Assembly (NCBI RefSeq): GCF_017352375.1
Contig: NZ_JAFEVR010000007.1
Location: forward strand, 124,001-188,000
Direction: 5' to 3'
Source: Mycolicibacterium sp. S2-37
GTDB lineage: Bacteria > Actinomycetota > Actinomycetes > Mycobacteriales > Mycobacteriaceae
DNA: 64,000 nucleotides
Shown here piece by piece: positions 1 to 8,273 of this stretch (position 1 is the stretch's first letter; every line of letters begins with the position of its first letter). Position numbers and translations under genes: made by a program. Below the pieces are notes generated by a model, which saw nothing but the letters and a program-made list of their open reading frames with translations, made no database searches and was not told where the DNA came from.

Positions 1-86
1 AAGTTCTTCCGCAGCCAGTGCGACGCGCTTCGGAAGGCTTTTCAGGTCTCCGCCGTCGACTGAGGATTCTTGTCGGACCCCGCTGC

Positions 87-92
87 GATAAT
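87..92 (+). promoter_or_regulatory. -10 box of a leaderless promoter for the HNH gene
   Basis: GATAAT lies exactly six bases before the ATG at 99, the spacing expected when the mycobacterial transcript begins at the start codon. No convincing -35 hexamer is visible. The box supports choosing ATG 99 over the in-frame start at 18. Confidence 0.45.
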
Positions 93-98
93 GGGGTC

Positions 99-1364
99 AT
101 GCCTTCAGCCGCAGCATCTTTGGTCGATCGGGTGCGCCCGAAAGACCGGCTGGAGGTGTTGTTCGAGGAGTTGGCGGAGCTGACCGGTCAGCGCAATGCG
201 ATCGACGGCCGGATTGTGGACATCGTCGCTGAGCTCGAGCGCGACGAACTGGCCGGGATGACCGGCGCCCGATCGATGAAAGCGTTGGTGGCCTGGAAGA
301 CCGGCGCCACCCCACGCAACGCCGAAACCATGGTCGCCGTCGCGCGTCGGGCTGCGAAGTTCCCACGCTGCACCCAGGCGTTGCGGGAGGGGCGGCTGTC
401 GCTGGACCGGCTCGGAGTCCTCGCCGAATGCGCCGGCGACGGCTCCGATGACCACTACATCCAGATCGCCGAAGCAGCCAGCGTCAACCAGCTGCGCACC
501 GCGGTGAAACAAGAACCTCGCCCCGACCAGGAGCCGTCGCCGCCGGAAAAGCAGCGCTCGATCACCAAGACCGACCACGGGGATTACACCACGTGGAAGA
601 TCAGTCTGCCGAAGCTGGAAGCCGCGAAGTTCGAGGCGGCCATGCAGTCGCACCGCGACGCGCAGATCGCCCAGTTCAAACGCGACCACGACGAGGACGA
701 CGACACCGACACGAGTCCACCGGAGCACCCGGCGCCGCTCCCCGACGCCGTCGATGCGTTCATGGGACTGGTGGAGGCCGGCTGGGACGCCGACGCCGCG
801 TGCCGACCGCACGGCCATCACACCACCGTCGTCGTGCACGTCGACCTCGACAAACCAAGCGCTGCGCTACATTTGGGACAGCTTCTCACCGACGAGGAAC
901 GCCGCTACCTACTCTGCGACGCGGCGTGTGAGGTGTGGCTCAAGCGCCACGGTCAGACCATCGGTGCTGCCCGCTCCACCCGCACCATCAACCGCCGGCT
1001 GCGCCGAGCCCTCGAACACCGCGACCACTGCTGCGTCGTCCCCGGCTGCGGAGCCACCCGCGGCCTACACGCCCATCATCTGCAGCATTGGGAAGACGGC
1101 GGACCCACCGAACTGTGGAACCTGGCGCTGGTCTGCCCTTTCCACCATCGAGCGCATCACCGCGGCGAGATCACCATCAGCGGACCCGCCGACCGCCTCA
1201 TCATCACCGACGCCACCGGCCAACGCATGACCAACCACGCCCTCGCGAGACCACCCACCAAACCCCCACCCGACGTCAAACCCTGCCCCGGACCGACCGG
1301 GGAACGCGCCGACTGGTGGTGGTACACCCCCTTCGGACCGAAACCACCACCGGCCGCGGCTTAG
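99..1364 (+). CDS. 13E12-type HNH endonuclease (DUF222 plus HNH)
   Basis: This 421-residue protein has the two-part build of the mycobacterial REP13E12 family. An N-terminal helical DUF222 region covers roughly residues 10-300. A C-terminal HNH nuclease core follows, with a CCVVPGC zinc-type motif, the His-His pair of HAHH, the Asn of ELWNL and the closing CPFHHRAHH. Family members are multicopy, host phage-like element insertion sites in M. tuberculosis, and have unproven biological roles. The C-terminal tail [14 protein letters not shown] is shared with the partial gene at the right end of the window. I start at ATG 99 because a GATAAT box sits six bases upstream. An acidic, repetitive stretch around residue 195 probably links the two domains. 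Confidence 0.85.
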   Translation: MPSAAASLVDRVRPKDRLEVLFEELAELTGQRNAIDGRIVDIVAELERDELAGMTGARSMKALVAWKTGATPRNAETMVAVARRAAKFPRCTQALREGRLSLDRLGVLAECAGDGSDDHYIQIAEAASVNQLRTAVKQEPRPDQEPSPPEKQRSITKTDHGDYTTWKISLPKLEAAKFEAAMQSHRDAQIAQFKRDHDEDDDTDTSPPEHPAPLPDAVDAFMGLVEAGWDADAACRPHGHHTTVVVHVDLDKPSAALHLGQLLTDEERRYLLCDAACEVWLKRHGQTIGAARSTRTINRRLRRALEHRDHCCVVPGCGATRGLHAHHLQHWEDGGPTELWNLALVCPFHHRAHHRGEITISGPADRLIITDATGQRMTNHALARPPTKPPPDVKPCPGPTGERADWWWYTPFGPKPPPAAA

Positions 1365-1414
1365 GTGGCCGGAGAAACTCGAAGACCTCGTGGGCGACTC
1401 GGCTAGGCGAATCG

Positions 1415-2947
1415 CTAGTCCCGGATCTCACTCTCGTCGTAGACGATCCGGCCGATCAGGTCGTACCGGCGCGCGTCACGGAACTTGAAGTAGGTGGCCA
1501 GCAATGCGCCGATCACGAACAGCCCCACCACGATCCACGGGGTCAGCTTGAACAGCAGGGTGCCCGACGCCGTCCCCGCCGCGGACTCCTTGTGTTCCCA
1601 CAGCAGGTACACCACGTACAGCATCCCGATACCGCCCAGCAGCGGTGCGAGGAACGTCTTGAACCAGTGCGCACTGGACGGATGTTCCTTGTGGAAGTGG
1701 AAGTAGGCGATCACGGCGAAGGCGCACAGCGACTGCACGATCAGGATCGCCATGGTGCCCAGGATCGCCAGCAGGGTGTACATGTGCACGTACGGATCCA
1801 TTCCGGCGGCGAAGAACGCCAGCACCAACACCAGGGCGATACCACTCTGGACGAACGACGCGATGTGGGGCGAACCGTGCTTCGTGTGAGTGGCGCCCAG
1901 CGTCTTCTGCAGACCGGTGGACAGACCCTCCCGCCCCAGTGCGTACAGATAGCGCGAGGCGCAGTTGTGGAACGCCATACCGCACGCGAACGAACCCGTC
2001 ACCAACAGGATGTTGAACAGCGTGATCGCCCACTCGCCGTAGGTGCTGCGGACGGGGCCGAAGAAGATCTCCGACGACGTGTCGGCACTCTGCGCGAGCT
2101 CCAGCGCCTTCGCCGGCCCGGTGCCGGCGATCGCCATCCACGACACGAACACGTAGAACAGGCCGACGCCCAGGACGGCGATCATGGTGGCGCGGGGGAT
2201 GATTCGCTTCGGATCCTTGGACTCCTCGCCGTACATCGCGGTCGATTCGAAACCGACCCACGACCAGAACGCGAAGAACAGGCCCAGACCCGCGCTGGCG
2301 CCGGCGATGGCCGCCGGAGTGAACGCACCGATCGGGTTGAGCGTCTCGGCCACGACGAAGCCGTCCGGGCCGCCGCCCTTGACCAGCACCGCGACCGCGC
2401 CGAGTCCGAGCATCACGATCTCGGTCACCAGGAAGACACCGAGCACCTTGGCGGTCAGATTGACGTCGAAGTAGGTCAGGATTGCGTTGAGCGCCGACAT
2501 CAACAGCGCGGGCAGGATCCAGTGGATGTCGACGCCGAACTGCGACGACAGGAAGTTCTTGAAGAAGAACGCGAAGATGCCGATCAGCGACGCCTCGAAG
2601 ACGATGTAGGCCATGGTGATCAGCAGGCCGCTGGCCATCCCGACGATGCGGCCGAGCCCGTGGGAGATGTAGCCGTAGAACGCGCCGGTGGCGGTGATGT
2701 GCTTGGCCATGGTCGCGTAGCCGATCGCGAACAGCCCGAGCACGACGGTGGCGACCAGATAGCCCGCCGGGGCATGCGAACCGTTTCCGAAACCGACGGC
2801 GATCGGGACGTTACCCACCATTGCGGTGATCGGCGCCGCGGTGGCGACGGCCATGAAGATCACGCCGAGCGTGCCCACGGCGTTGCGCTTCAGTCGCTGC
2901 ACGCCTTGAGGTGGTGTTTTCTGCGGTGTCACCGCTTGTTCCGTCAT
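1415..2947 (-). CDS. APC-family amino acid/amine permease of the BMC locus
   Basis: A 510-residue polytopic membrane protein with about twelve hydrophobic segments, of the amino acid-polyamine-organocation (APC) superfamily. The N-terminal segment NAVGTLGVIFMAVATAAPI is the typical first helix of this family. The gene is divergent from the microcompartment operon and shares its operator-bearing intergenic region, so it most likely imports the locus substrate (aminoacetone or 1-amino-2-propanol). That substrate is inferred from context only. I chose ATG 2947 because AGGAAGG lies eleven bases upstream and the longer frame would run through the promoter region. It matches the permease I recall at the end of the M. 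smegmatis aminoacetone locus. Confidence 0.85.
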   Translation of the reverse strand: MTEQAVTPQKTPPQGVQRLKRNAVGTLGVIFMAVATAAPITAMVGNVPIAVGFGNGSHAPAGYLVATVVLGLFAIGYATMAKHITATGAFYGYISHGLGRIVGMASGLLITMAYIVFEASLIGIFAFFFKNFLSSQFGVDIHWILPALLMSALNAILTYFDVNLTAKVLGVFLVTEIVMLGLGAVAVLVKGGGPDGFVVAETLNPIGAFTPAAIAGASAGLGLFFAFWSWVGFESTAMYGEESKDPKRIIPRATMIAVLGVGLFYVFVSWMAIAGTGPAKALELAQSADTSSEIFFGPVRSTYGEWAITLFNILLVTGSFACGMAFHNCASRYLYALGREGLSTGLQKTLGATHTKHGSPHIASFVQSGIALVLVLAFFAAGMDPYVHMYTLLAILGTMAILIVQSLCAFAVIAYFHFHKEHPSSAHWFKTFLAPLLGGIGMLYVVYLLWEHKESAAGTASGTLLFKLTPWIVVGLFVIGALLATYFKFRDARRYDLIGRIVYDESEIRD

Positions 2948-3029
2948 GTACGGGCACGCCTTCCTGCGAGCGCTACGAGGAGTCCGTCGGGGGGCATGTG
3001 GCCTGGACCACACATGGACCGCTAGAGAT

Positions 3030-3044
3030 ATTGGCACTACCAAT
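3030..3044. promoter_or_regulatory. GntR operator candidate, site 1
   Basis: ATTGGCACTACCAAT is an inverted repeat (ATTGG-N5-CCAAT) in the divergent region between the permease and the aminotransferase. A near-identical 15-mer lies in front of the gntR gene at 10116-10130. The two agree at 12 of 15 positions, including both TTGG/CCAA arms. The position suits control of both divergent promoters. Confidence 0.7.
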
Positions 3045-3072
3045 GCACCGACGCAAGCAGGTCGCCGAACCA

Positions 3073-3101
3073 TTGACTTGAATGGTTCATCCATTTACGG
3101 T
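3073..3101 (+). promoter_or_regulatory. SigA-type promoter of the BMC operon (leaderless)
   Basis: TTGACT (3073-3078) is followed by a 17-bp spacer and TACGGT (3096-3101), a TANNNT -10 box. The GTG at 3108 begins seven bases beyond the -10 box, so transcription should start at the start codon. An inverted repeat AACCATT-N6-AATGGTT (3068-3087) overlaps the -35 hexamer and may bind a second factor. Confidence 0.65.
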
Positions 3102-3107
3102 GACGGG

Positions 3108-4385
3108 GTGTACGACTACGGCACGTTCTCGTTCGAGTCCAAGACGCAGGTGTTGGAGCGGGCGAAGACGTTCTGGAATCCGGACAAGACACAGTTCTGG
3201 ACCGACTCGGGCGTCGACCTGGTCATCGATCGGCGCGAGGACTACTTCCTGTGGGACATGGGCGGCCGACGGCTGATCGACATGCACCTCAATGGCGGTA
3301 CCTACAATCTCGGCCACCGCAATCCCGAAGTCATGCAAGCGGTTTCGCAGGGCATGGAGATCTTCGACATCGGCAACCACCACTTCCCGTCGGTGGCCCG
3401 CACCGCCCTGGCGCAGCGGCTGGTGGAGACCGCCCCCGACTCGATCACCAAAGTCGCCTTCGGATCCGGCGGCGGTGAGGCGATCGACATCGCGCTCAAG
3501 AGCGCCCGACACGCCACCGGCAGGCGCAAGATCGTGTCGATCATCAAGGCCTACCACGGCCACACCGGACTGGCCGTGGCCACCGGCGACGACCGCTTCG
3601 CCCAGCTCTTCCTCGCCGACCGGCCCGACGAGTTCGTCAAGGTGCCGTTCGGCGACATCGGCGCGATGGAACAGGCACTGGCCGGCAACGACGTGGCGGC
3701 AGTGATCATGGAGACGATCCCGGCGACCTACGGTTTCCCGCTTCCCCCGCCGGGATACCTGGAGGCGGTCAAGGATCTCACCGTCCGCCACGGCGCGCTC
3801 TACATCGCCGACGAGGTGCAGACCGGGCTGATGCGCACCGGCGAGCTGTGGGCCATCACCAAACACGGCATCGAGCCCGACATCATCGTCACCGGCAAGG
3901 GTCTGTCCGGCGGGGTGTACCCGATCACCGCCGCGCTGCTGGGTGAGCGTGCGTCCCGCTGGCTCGACCAGGACGGCTTCGGGCACATCTCGACGTTCGG
4001 CGGGGCCGAACTGGGTTGTGTGGCCGCCATCAAGACACTCGAGATCACCACCCGTCCCGAGGTCCGCTCGATGGTGCACTACATCGCCGACATCTTCGAC
4101 GTGGGGTTGCGCCGAATCCAGCGCGATCATCCGGACTGGTTCGTCGGAATCCGGCAGAACGGCGTGGTGATCGGGCTGGAATTCGACCATCCCGAAGGGG
4201 CGAAGTTCGTGATGCGTGAGCTCTACGAGAACGGGGTGTGGGCGATCTTCTCCACCCTCGATCCCCGTGTCCTCCAGTTCAAACCGGGTCTGCTGCTCAG
4301 CCGGGACCTGTGCGAGGACGTGCTCGACCGCGTCGAGGTGGCGGTCGGCAGGGCGCAGACAGCGGCCGGAAGGGGACGACGGTGA
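3108..4385 (+). CDS. Class-III aminotransferase-fold enzyme (putative aminopropanol phosphate phospho-lyase)
   Basis: A 425-residue PLP enzyme of the class-III aminotransferase family. YIADEVQTG carries the cofactor-binding Asp, and the Schiff-base Lys is about residue 264 in VTGKGLSGG. In the M. smegmatis aminoacetone microcompartment model, as I recall it, the equivalent enzyme eliminates phosphate and ammonia from 1-amino-2-propanol phosphate to give propionaldehyde, like ethanolamine-phosphate phospho-lyase. That reaction is inferred here. GTG 3108 is preferred over the longer frame (from 2946), which would cross the promoter and the operator. There is no Shine-Dalgarno, in keeping with a leaderless transcript. 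The stop overlaps the next start by four bases (GTGA). Confidence 0.85.
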   Translation: MYDYGTFSFESKTQVLERAKTFWNPDKTQFWTDSGVDLVIDRREDYFLWDMGGRRLIDMHLNGGTYNLGHRNPEVMQAVSQGMEIFDIGNHHFPSVARTALAQRLVETAPDSITKVAFGSGGGEAIDIALKSARHATGRRKIVSIIKAYHGHTGLAVATGDDRFAQLFLADRPDEFVKVPFGDIGAMEQALAGNDVAAVIMETIPATYGFPLPPPGYLEAVKDLTVRHGALYIADEVQTGLMRTGELWAITKHGIEPDIIVTGKGLSGGVYPITAALLGERASRWLDQDGFGHISTFGGAELGCVAAIKTLEITTRPEVRSMVHYIADIFDVGLRRIQRDHPDWFVGIRQNGVVIGLEFDHPEGAKFVMRELYENGVWAIFSTLDPRVLQFKPGLLLSRDLCEDVLDRVEVAVGRAQTAAGRGRR

Positions 4386-5923
4386 GCGCCACCGCAGCCG
4401 CCGGCCACATGCTCGAGCGCGCCCGCTGGGCGGCCCGCGCCTACGGCGAATACGACCAGCCCGCCGTCGAGGCGATCGTCGCCGCGGTCGCCGACGCCGC
4501 CCACGCCGCCGCCGAGCGATTCGCCGCCGAAGCCGTCGCGGAGACCGGCATGGGTGTGGTCGCCGACAAGGCCATCAAGAACCGGGCCTGCTCACGCGGC
4601 ATCGTGGACTTCTACCGCGGCCGGGACTACGTGTCGCCGCGAGTCGATCCGGCGAGCAAGATCGTCGAGATCCCCCGCCCCGCAGGCGTCGTACTCGCCC
4701 TCACGCCGACCACGAACCCCGTGTCGACGGTGTACTTCAAGGTGCTGCTGGCCCTGATGACGCGCAACGCCGTGGTGGTGGCGCCGCATCCACGCGCCAA
4801 GCGGTGCTCGGCCGACGCCGCCCGGATGCTCGCCGACGCGGCGATCGCCGCGGGCGCGCCCGACGGCATCGTGCAGGTCGTCGACGAACCGTCCATCCCA
4901 CTGGTCGAGGCACTGATGTCCGACGATCGCACCGACGTCATCGTCGCCACCGGCGGTACCGGCGTGGTGCGGGCCGCCTATTCCTCGGGCACCCCCGCGC
5001 TCGGCGTCGGCCCCGGCAATGTGCCGGTGTTCGTCGACGGCAGTGCCGACGTCGCGGCCGCCGCCAAGCGCATCGTCGACAGCAAGGCATTCGACAACTC
5101 GGTGCTGTGCACCAACGAATCCGTCCTGATCGCCGAGGAGTCGATCGCCGGCGCGCTGCGGTCGGCGATGTCCCGCGCCGGCGCGCACATCCTCGACGAG
5201 GCTGGCGCCGACCGGTTGCGTGAGTTCATGTTCCGCGACGGCCACCTCAACACCGACGTCGTCGGCCGGGACGCGGCGTGGATCGCTGGACAGGCCGGGC
5301 TGCGGGTCACGCCCAAGACCCGCGTACTGGTGGCCCCGTTCGCACACGTGATCGGCGAGGAGATGCTCACCCACGAGAAACTCTCGCCGGTACTGGGCAT
5401 GACGACCGTGCCCGATGCGGGCCGGGGTATCCGCGCCGCCCGCGCCGTCGTACGCATCGGCGGGGCCGGTCACTCGGCCGCCATCCACAGCGAGAATCCC
5501 GCCGTCATCACCGAATTCGCCACCCAGGTGCCGGTGTTGCGGGTGTCGGTCAACGTCGGCAACAGCACCGGCAGCTCCGGTCTGGACACCAACCTGGCGC
5601 CGTCGATGACGATCGGCACCGGCTTCGTCGGCCGCAGCTCCATCGGTGAGAACCTGCGGCCGGACAATCTGCTGAACTGGACCCGCATCGCCTACAACAG
5701 CGATCCGGCGGTCGCGATGCCCCAGTTCGCCGGGATCGACCCGTGGCACAGCCCGGCCGGACCGGTGCCCGAGTACCCACGCGCCTCCAACGACCGCGAC
5801 TCTCCCGCACCGGCGCGCACCGCCCCCTCCGGCGGCCGCCCGGCCGACCCGGGGTACGAGGCCCTGCGGGCCGAGTTGCGGGCACTGGTGGTCGAAGAGC
5901 TCGCACAACTGATCAAGAGGTGA
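4382..5923 (+). CDS. CoA-acylating aldehyde dehydrogenase with C-terminal encapsulation peptide
   Basis: This 513-residue protein resembles the PduP/EutE group, which oxidise an aldehyde to acyl-CoA with NAD. The catalytic Cys is residue 243 in NSVLCTNES. After the enzyme domain comes a Pro/Ala/Gly-rich linker (about residues 470-490) and then a 23-residue amphipathic helix ending the protein (residues 491-513, core ALRAELRALVVEEL). That layout is typical of an encapsulation peptide that binds the inner shell face. The expected role is propionaldehyde to propionyl-CoA inside the compartment. The GTG start has AAGGGGA upstream and overlaps the aminotransferase stop by four bases, so the two genes are probably translationally coupled. 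Confidence 0.88.
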   Translation: MSATAAAGHMLERARWAARAYGEYDQPAVEAIVAAVADAAHAAAERFAAEAVAETGMGVVADKAIKNRACSRGIVDFYRGRDYVSPRVDPASKIVEIPRPAGVVLALTPTTNPVSTVYFKVLLALMTRNAVVVAPHPRAKRCSADAARMLADAAIAAGAPDGIVQVVDEPSIPLVEALMSDDRTDVIVATGGTGVVRAAYSSGTPALGVGPGNVPVFVDGSADVAAAAKRIVDSKAFDNSVLCTNESVLIAEESIAGALRSAMSRAGAHILDEAGADRLREFMFRDGHLNTDVVGRDAAWIAGQAGLRVTPKTRVLVAPFAHVIGEEMLTHEKLSPVLGMTTVPDAGRGIRAARAVVRIGGAGHSAAIHSENPAVITEFATQVPVLRVSVNVGNSTGSSGLDTNLAPSMTIGTGFVGRSSIGENLRPDNLLNWTRIAYNSDPAVAMPQFAGIDPWHSPAGPVPEYPRASNDRDSPAPARTAPSGGRPADPGYEALRAELRALVVEELAQLIKR

Positions 5924-5926
5924 GTC

Positions 5927-6532
5927 GTGGCTGAACTTCGTTCCTTCATCTTCATCGACCGGCTGCAGCCGCAGACCATGTCGTATCTGGGCACCTGGAT
6001 AAAGGGGGCGTTGCCGCGGGCGAACATGGCCGCGCAGATCATCGAGGTGGCCCCGGGGCTAGACATCGAGGGTGTCACCGACGTCGCGCTCAAACACGCC
6101 GATGTCAAGGCCGGAATCCTGGTCGTCGAGCGGCAGTTCGGCTATCTGGAGTTCCACGGGGAGACCGGATCGGTGAAGGCCGCCGCCGACGCAGCACTGG
6201 AATCCCTTGGCGGCGACCGGGATTCGGCTGTGCGCCCTACCATCCTGGCATCCCGGATCATCTCCAGCATCGACCACCAGCACGCATTCCTGATCAACCG
6301 CAACAAAATCGGGTCCATGGTGCTGGCCGGGGAGTCGCTGTTCGTGCTCGAGGTCGCCCCCGCGTCGTACGCCATCCTGGCCACCAACGAGGCTGAGAAG
6401 GCCGCCGACGTCAAGGTCGTCGACTTCCGGATGATCGGCGCCACCGGACGGGTGTATCTGTCCGGCGCGGAGGCCGACATCCGGCAGGCCGCCGAGGCCG
6501 CCCGCGACGCCCTGGCCCGGAGTACACCATGA
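5927..6532 (+). CDS. BMC-T shell protein (first trimer, tandem BMC domains)
   Basis: 201 residues containing two consecutive BMC folds. Each has the V(E/N)RQFG / GSM-type strand turns and a terminal helix; examples are GILVVERQFGYLEFHG in the first half and RNKIGSMVLAGESLFVLEV in the second. BMC-T proteins form trimers that look like hexamers and act as shell facets or pores. It is clearly paralogous to the gene at 7608. I recall the M. smegmatis counterpart as MSM0275, with permuted BMC domains. GTG 5927 follows an AGAGGTGAG ribosome-binding site and lies three bases after the dehydrogenase stop. The last four bases overlap the next gene (ATGA). Confidence 0.88.
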   Translation: MAELRSFIFIDRLQPQTMSYLGTWIKGALPRANMAAQIIEVAPGLDIEGVTDVALKHADVKAGILVVERQFGYLEFHGETGSVKAAADAALESLGGDRDSAVRPTILASRIISSIDHQHAFLINRNKIGSMVLAGESLFVLEVAPASYAILATNEAEKAADVKVVDFRMIGATGRVYLSGAEADIRQAAEAARDALARSTP

Positions 6533-7023
6533 CCGGGATGGACCGGGAGGCGTTGCGCGCCCTCGTCCGGGAGGTGGTGCGAGACGCCGTCCGGGACCTG
6601 CCCCGCCCGACTCCCGCACCGGCACCCCCGCCGCCTCCGCCGGCCCCTTCCGTGGCGGAGCAGATCGGTGTCGTACCCTCCGGGCCGCTCGCCGCCGACG
6701 ACAAGCACCGGACCGAGACCGTCCGGCTGGCCACCGACCGCGATCTGGACGCCTTCGTCCGGAATCTCCTGCGGCTGTTCGAGAATCCGAAGAACCGCGC
6801 GGACCTCAAGGCCGGCCGGTTGACGTTCCGGCTGGCCGGCACGACCGGCACCGCGACCGGCCAGACCCGGCGCATCGAGTCAGGCGCCGTCACCGAACGG
6901 CACATCGCCGACATCGCCGCTTCGGGCGCCACCCTGGTGCTCGGCCGGCGTGCGGTGCTCACCCCGCTGGCCCGCGAGAAGGCCAGGACTCTCGGCGTCT
7001 CGATCGAGAAGGAGCGCAGATGA
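6529..7023 (+). CDS. BMC-associated protein with N-terminal encapsulation-like helix
   Basis: 164 residues, not a shell protein, and no enzyme family I can name. It opens with an amphipathic helix (residues 5-24, REALRALVREVVRDAV) followed by a Pro/Ala linker (residues 26-43), the mirror image of the aldehyde dehydrogenase tail. The middle (about residues 60-115) looks like a small mixed fold. The C-terminal part, ITERD-like VTERHIADIAASGA followed by RRAVLTPLAREKARTLGV, resembles a short motif I associate with several BMC accessory proteins. Overlapping start and stop codons on both sides (ATGA) place it firmly between shell genes. It may be lumen cargo or a scaffold, but no function is assigned. 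Confidence 0.75.
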   Translation: MTGMDREALRALVREVVRDAVRDLPRPTPAPAPPPPPPAPSVAEQIGVVPSGPLAADDKHRTETVRLATDRDLDAFVRNLLRLFENPKNRADLKAGRLTFRLAGTTGTATGQTRRIESGAVTERHIADIAASGATLVLGRRAVLTPLAREKARTLGVSIEKERR

Positions 7024-7292
7024 TCTCCGCCACCGTCACCGGAAGTGTGTGGTCGACCCGCCGCATCGAGGGCATCCCCGCCGGTGCGTTCCTCGAGGTC
7101 GAACTCGACGGCTCCGGCGCCCGGATGATCGCCTTCGACGTGCTCGGCACCGGCGTCGGCGAACGCGTCCTGATCGCTCAGGGTTCCGTCGCTGCCAACT
7201 GGTTCACCGGAACCCCACCGCCGGTCGACGCGCTGATCATCGGGGCGATCGACCACACCCCACCCGACCCGAACCTCCAACCACCCGCGTAG
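7020..7292 (+). CDS. BMC-P pentameric vertex shell protein (EutN/CcmL type)
   Basis: A 90-residue EutN/CcmL-family protein that closes the twelve vertices of the icosahedral shell. The family pattern is visible: an N-terminal strand running into VWSTRR, then a central GARMIAFDVLGTGVGERVLIAQGS, where the conserved GxG and the QGS turn lie near the pentamer axis. A strand ALIIGAID ends the fold, followed by a short proline-rich tail. It begins inside the stop codon of the preceding gene (ATGA). It is the only BMC-P gene in the locus, consistent with the single vertex protein I recall for this shell type. Confidence 0.9.
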   Translation: MISATVTGSVWSTRRIEGIPAGAFLEVELDGSGARMIAFDVLGTGVGERVLIAQGSVAANWFTGTPPPVDALIIGAIDHTPPDPNLQPPA

Positions 7293-7313
7293 TACCCGAC
7301 TGAAGGAGAAACC

Positions 7314-7595
7314 ATGCCCAGCAATGCGATCGGTCTGATCGAGACCAAGGGCTACGTGGCTGCGCTGGCCGCCGCCGACGCGATGGTCAAGGCCGCCAAC
7401 GTCAGCATCACCGACCGCCAGCAGGTGGGCGACGGTCTGGTCGCCGTCGTGGTCACCGGTGAGGTCGGCGCTGTCAAGGCGGCCACCGAAGCCGGCGCCG
7501 AGGCCGCGTCGCAGGTCGGCGAACTCATCAGCGTCCATGTGATCCCGCGGCCGCACAGCGAGCTCGGCGCGCACTTCGCCGTCGCCGCGTCGTAA
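7314..7595 (+). CDS. BMC-H hexameric shell protein
   Basis: 93 residues spanning one complete canonical BMC domain (Pfam BMC). The sequence opens with NAIGLIETKGYVAALAAADA, the hallmark first strand and helix. GDGLVAVVVTGEVGAVKAA and a final strand ending in VIPRPH follow. Six copies tile to form the flat facets, and the pore lies on the sixfold axis. A strong AAGGAG lies seven bases before the ATG. It is the only BMC-H gene here, so it should be the bulk facet protein, with the two BMC-T proteins supplying larger pores. Confidence 0.93.
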   Translation: MPSNAIGLIETKGYVAALAAADAMVKAANVSITDRQQVGDGLVAVVVTGEVGAVKAATEAGAEAASQVGELISVHVIPRPHSELGAHFAVAAS

Positions 7596-7607
7596 TCCGT
7601 CGCCTCT

Positions 7608-8273
7608 ATGGTCGCGACCGACCCCGGACCGCTGTCGCGGACGCACACCGACATCCGCGTCTATCTGCTGGTCGAAGATCTGCAACAGCAGTTCGCCGCC
7701 TACCTCGGCACGCCGACCCGCGCGCGGGGCTATCCGCCGTACGCGGGTGAGCACGCGCTGATCGTCGAGGTGTCCCCTGCCCTGGCGATCGAGCGGGTGA
7801 TCGATCTGGCGCTGCGCGAGGTGCCCGGAATCCAGCCCGGGATCCTCTACGTGGAGCGGCAGTTCGGCGTGCTCGAGATCCACTCCGCCGATCTCGCCGA
7901 CGTCCAGCGGGCCGGCCAGGCGATCCTGACCGGCACGGGCAACCGGGCCGAGGACCAGCTGCGGCCGCGGGTGCTCTACCACGACATCATCACCGACATC
8001 ACCGATCAGCACGCGGTGATCCTCAACCGCAACCGCCAGGCGTCGATGATCATGCCGGGTCAGTCGCTGCTGGTCTACGAGATGACACCGGCGCTGTTCG
8101 CGGCGGTGGCGGCGAACGAAGCCGAACGGGCGGCGCCGGGTCTTACGGTGGTGGACGTGCAGATGATCGGTGCCGCGGGGCGGCTTTACATCGGCGGCTC
8201 GGTCGCGGACGTCACCGCGGCGCGTGACCGCATCACCGCAGTCCTCGGCGCCATCGAGGGGCGTGAGCACTGA
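7608..8273 (+). CDS. BMC-T shell protein (second trimer, tandem BMC domains)
   Basis: 221 residues with two BMC folds, co-linear with the BMC-T at 5927. GILYVERQFGVLEIHS aligns with GILVVERQFGYLEFHG, and LNRNRQASMIMPGQSLLVYE with the equivalent second-domain segment. Compared with its paralogue it has about 15 extra N-terminal residues and an insertion around residues 38-46 (TRARGYPPYAG). That insertion could alter the central pore or a stacking face. No good Shine-Dalgarno precedes ATG 7608, so translation may depend on the BMC-H gene twelve bases upstream. The stop overlaps the kinase start by one base (TGATG). Confidence 0.87.
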   Translation: MVATDPGPLSRTHTDIRVYLLVEDLQQQFAAYLGTPTRARGYPPYAGEHALIVEVSPALAIERVIDLALREVPGIQPGILYVERQFGVLEIHSADLADVQRAGQAILTGTGNRAEDQLRPRVLYHDIITDITDQHAVILNRNRQASMIMPGQSLLVYEMTPALFAAVAANEAERAAPGLTVVDVQMIGAAGRLYIGGSVADVTAARDRITAVLGAIEGREH

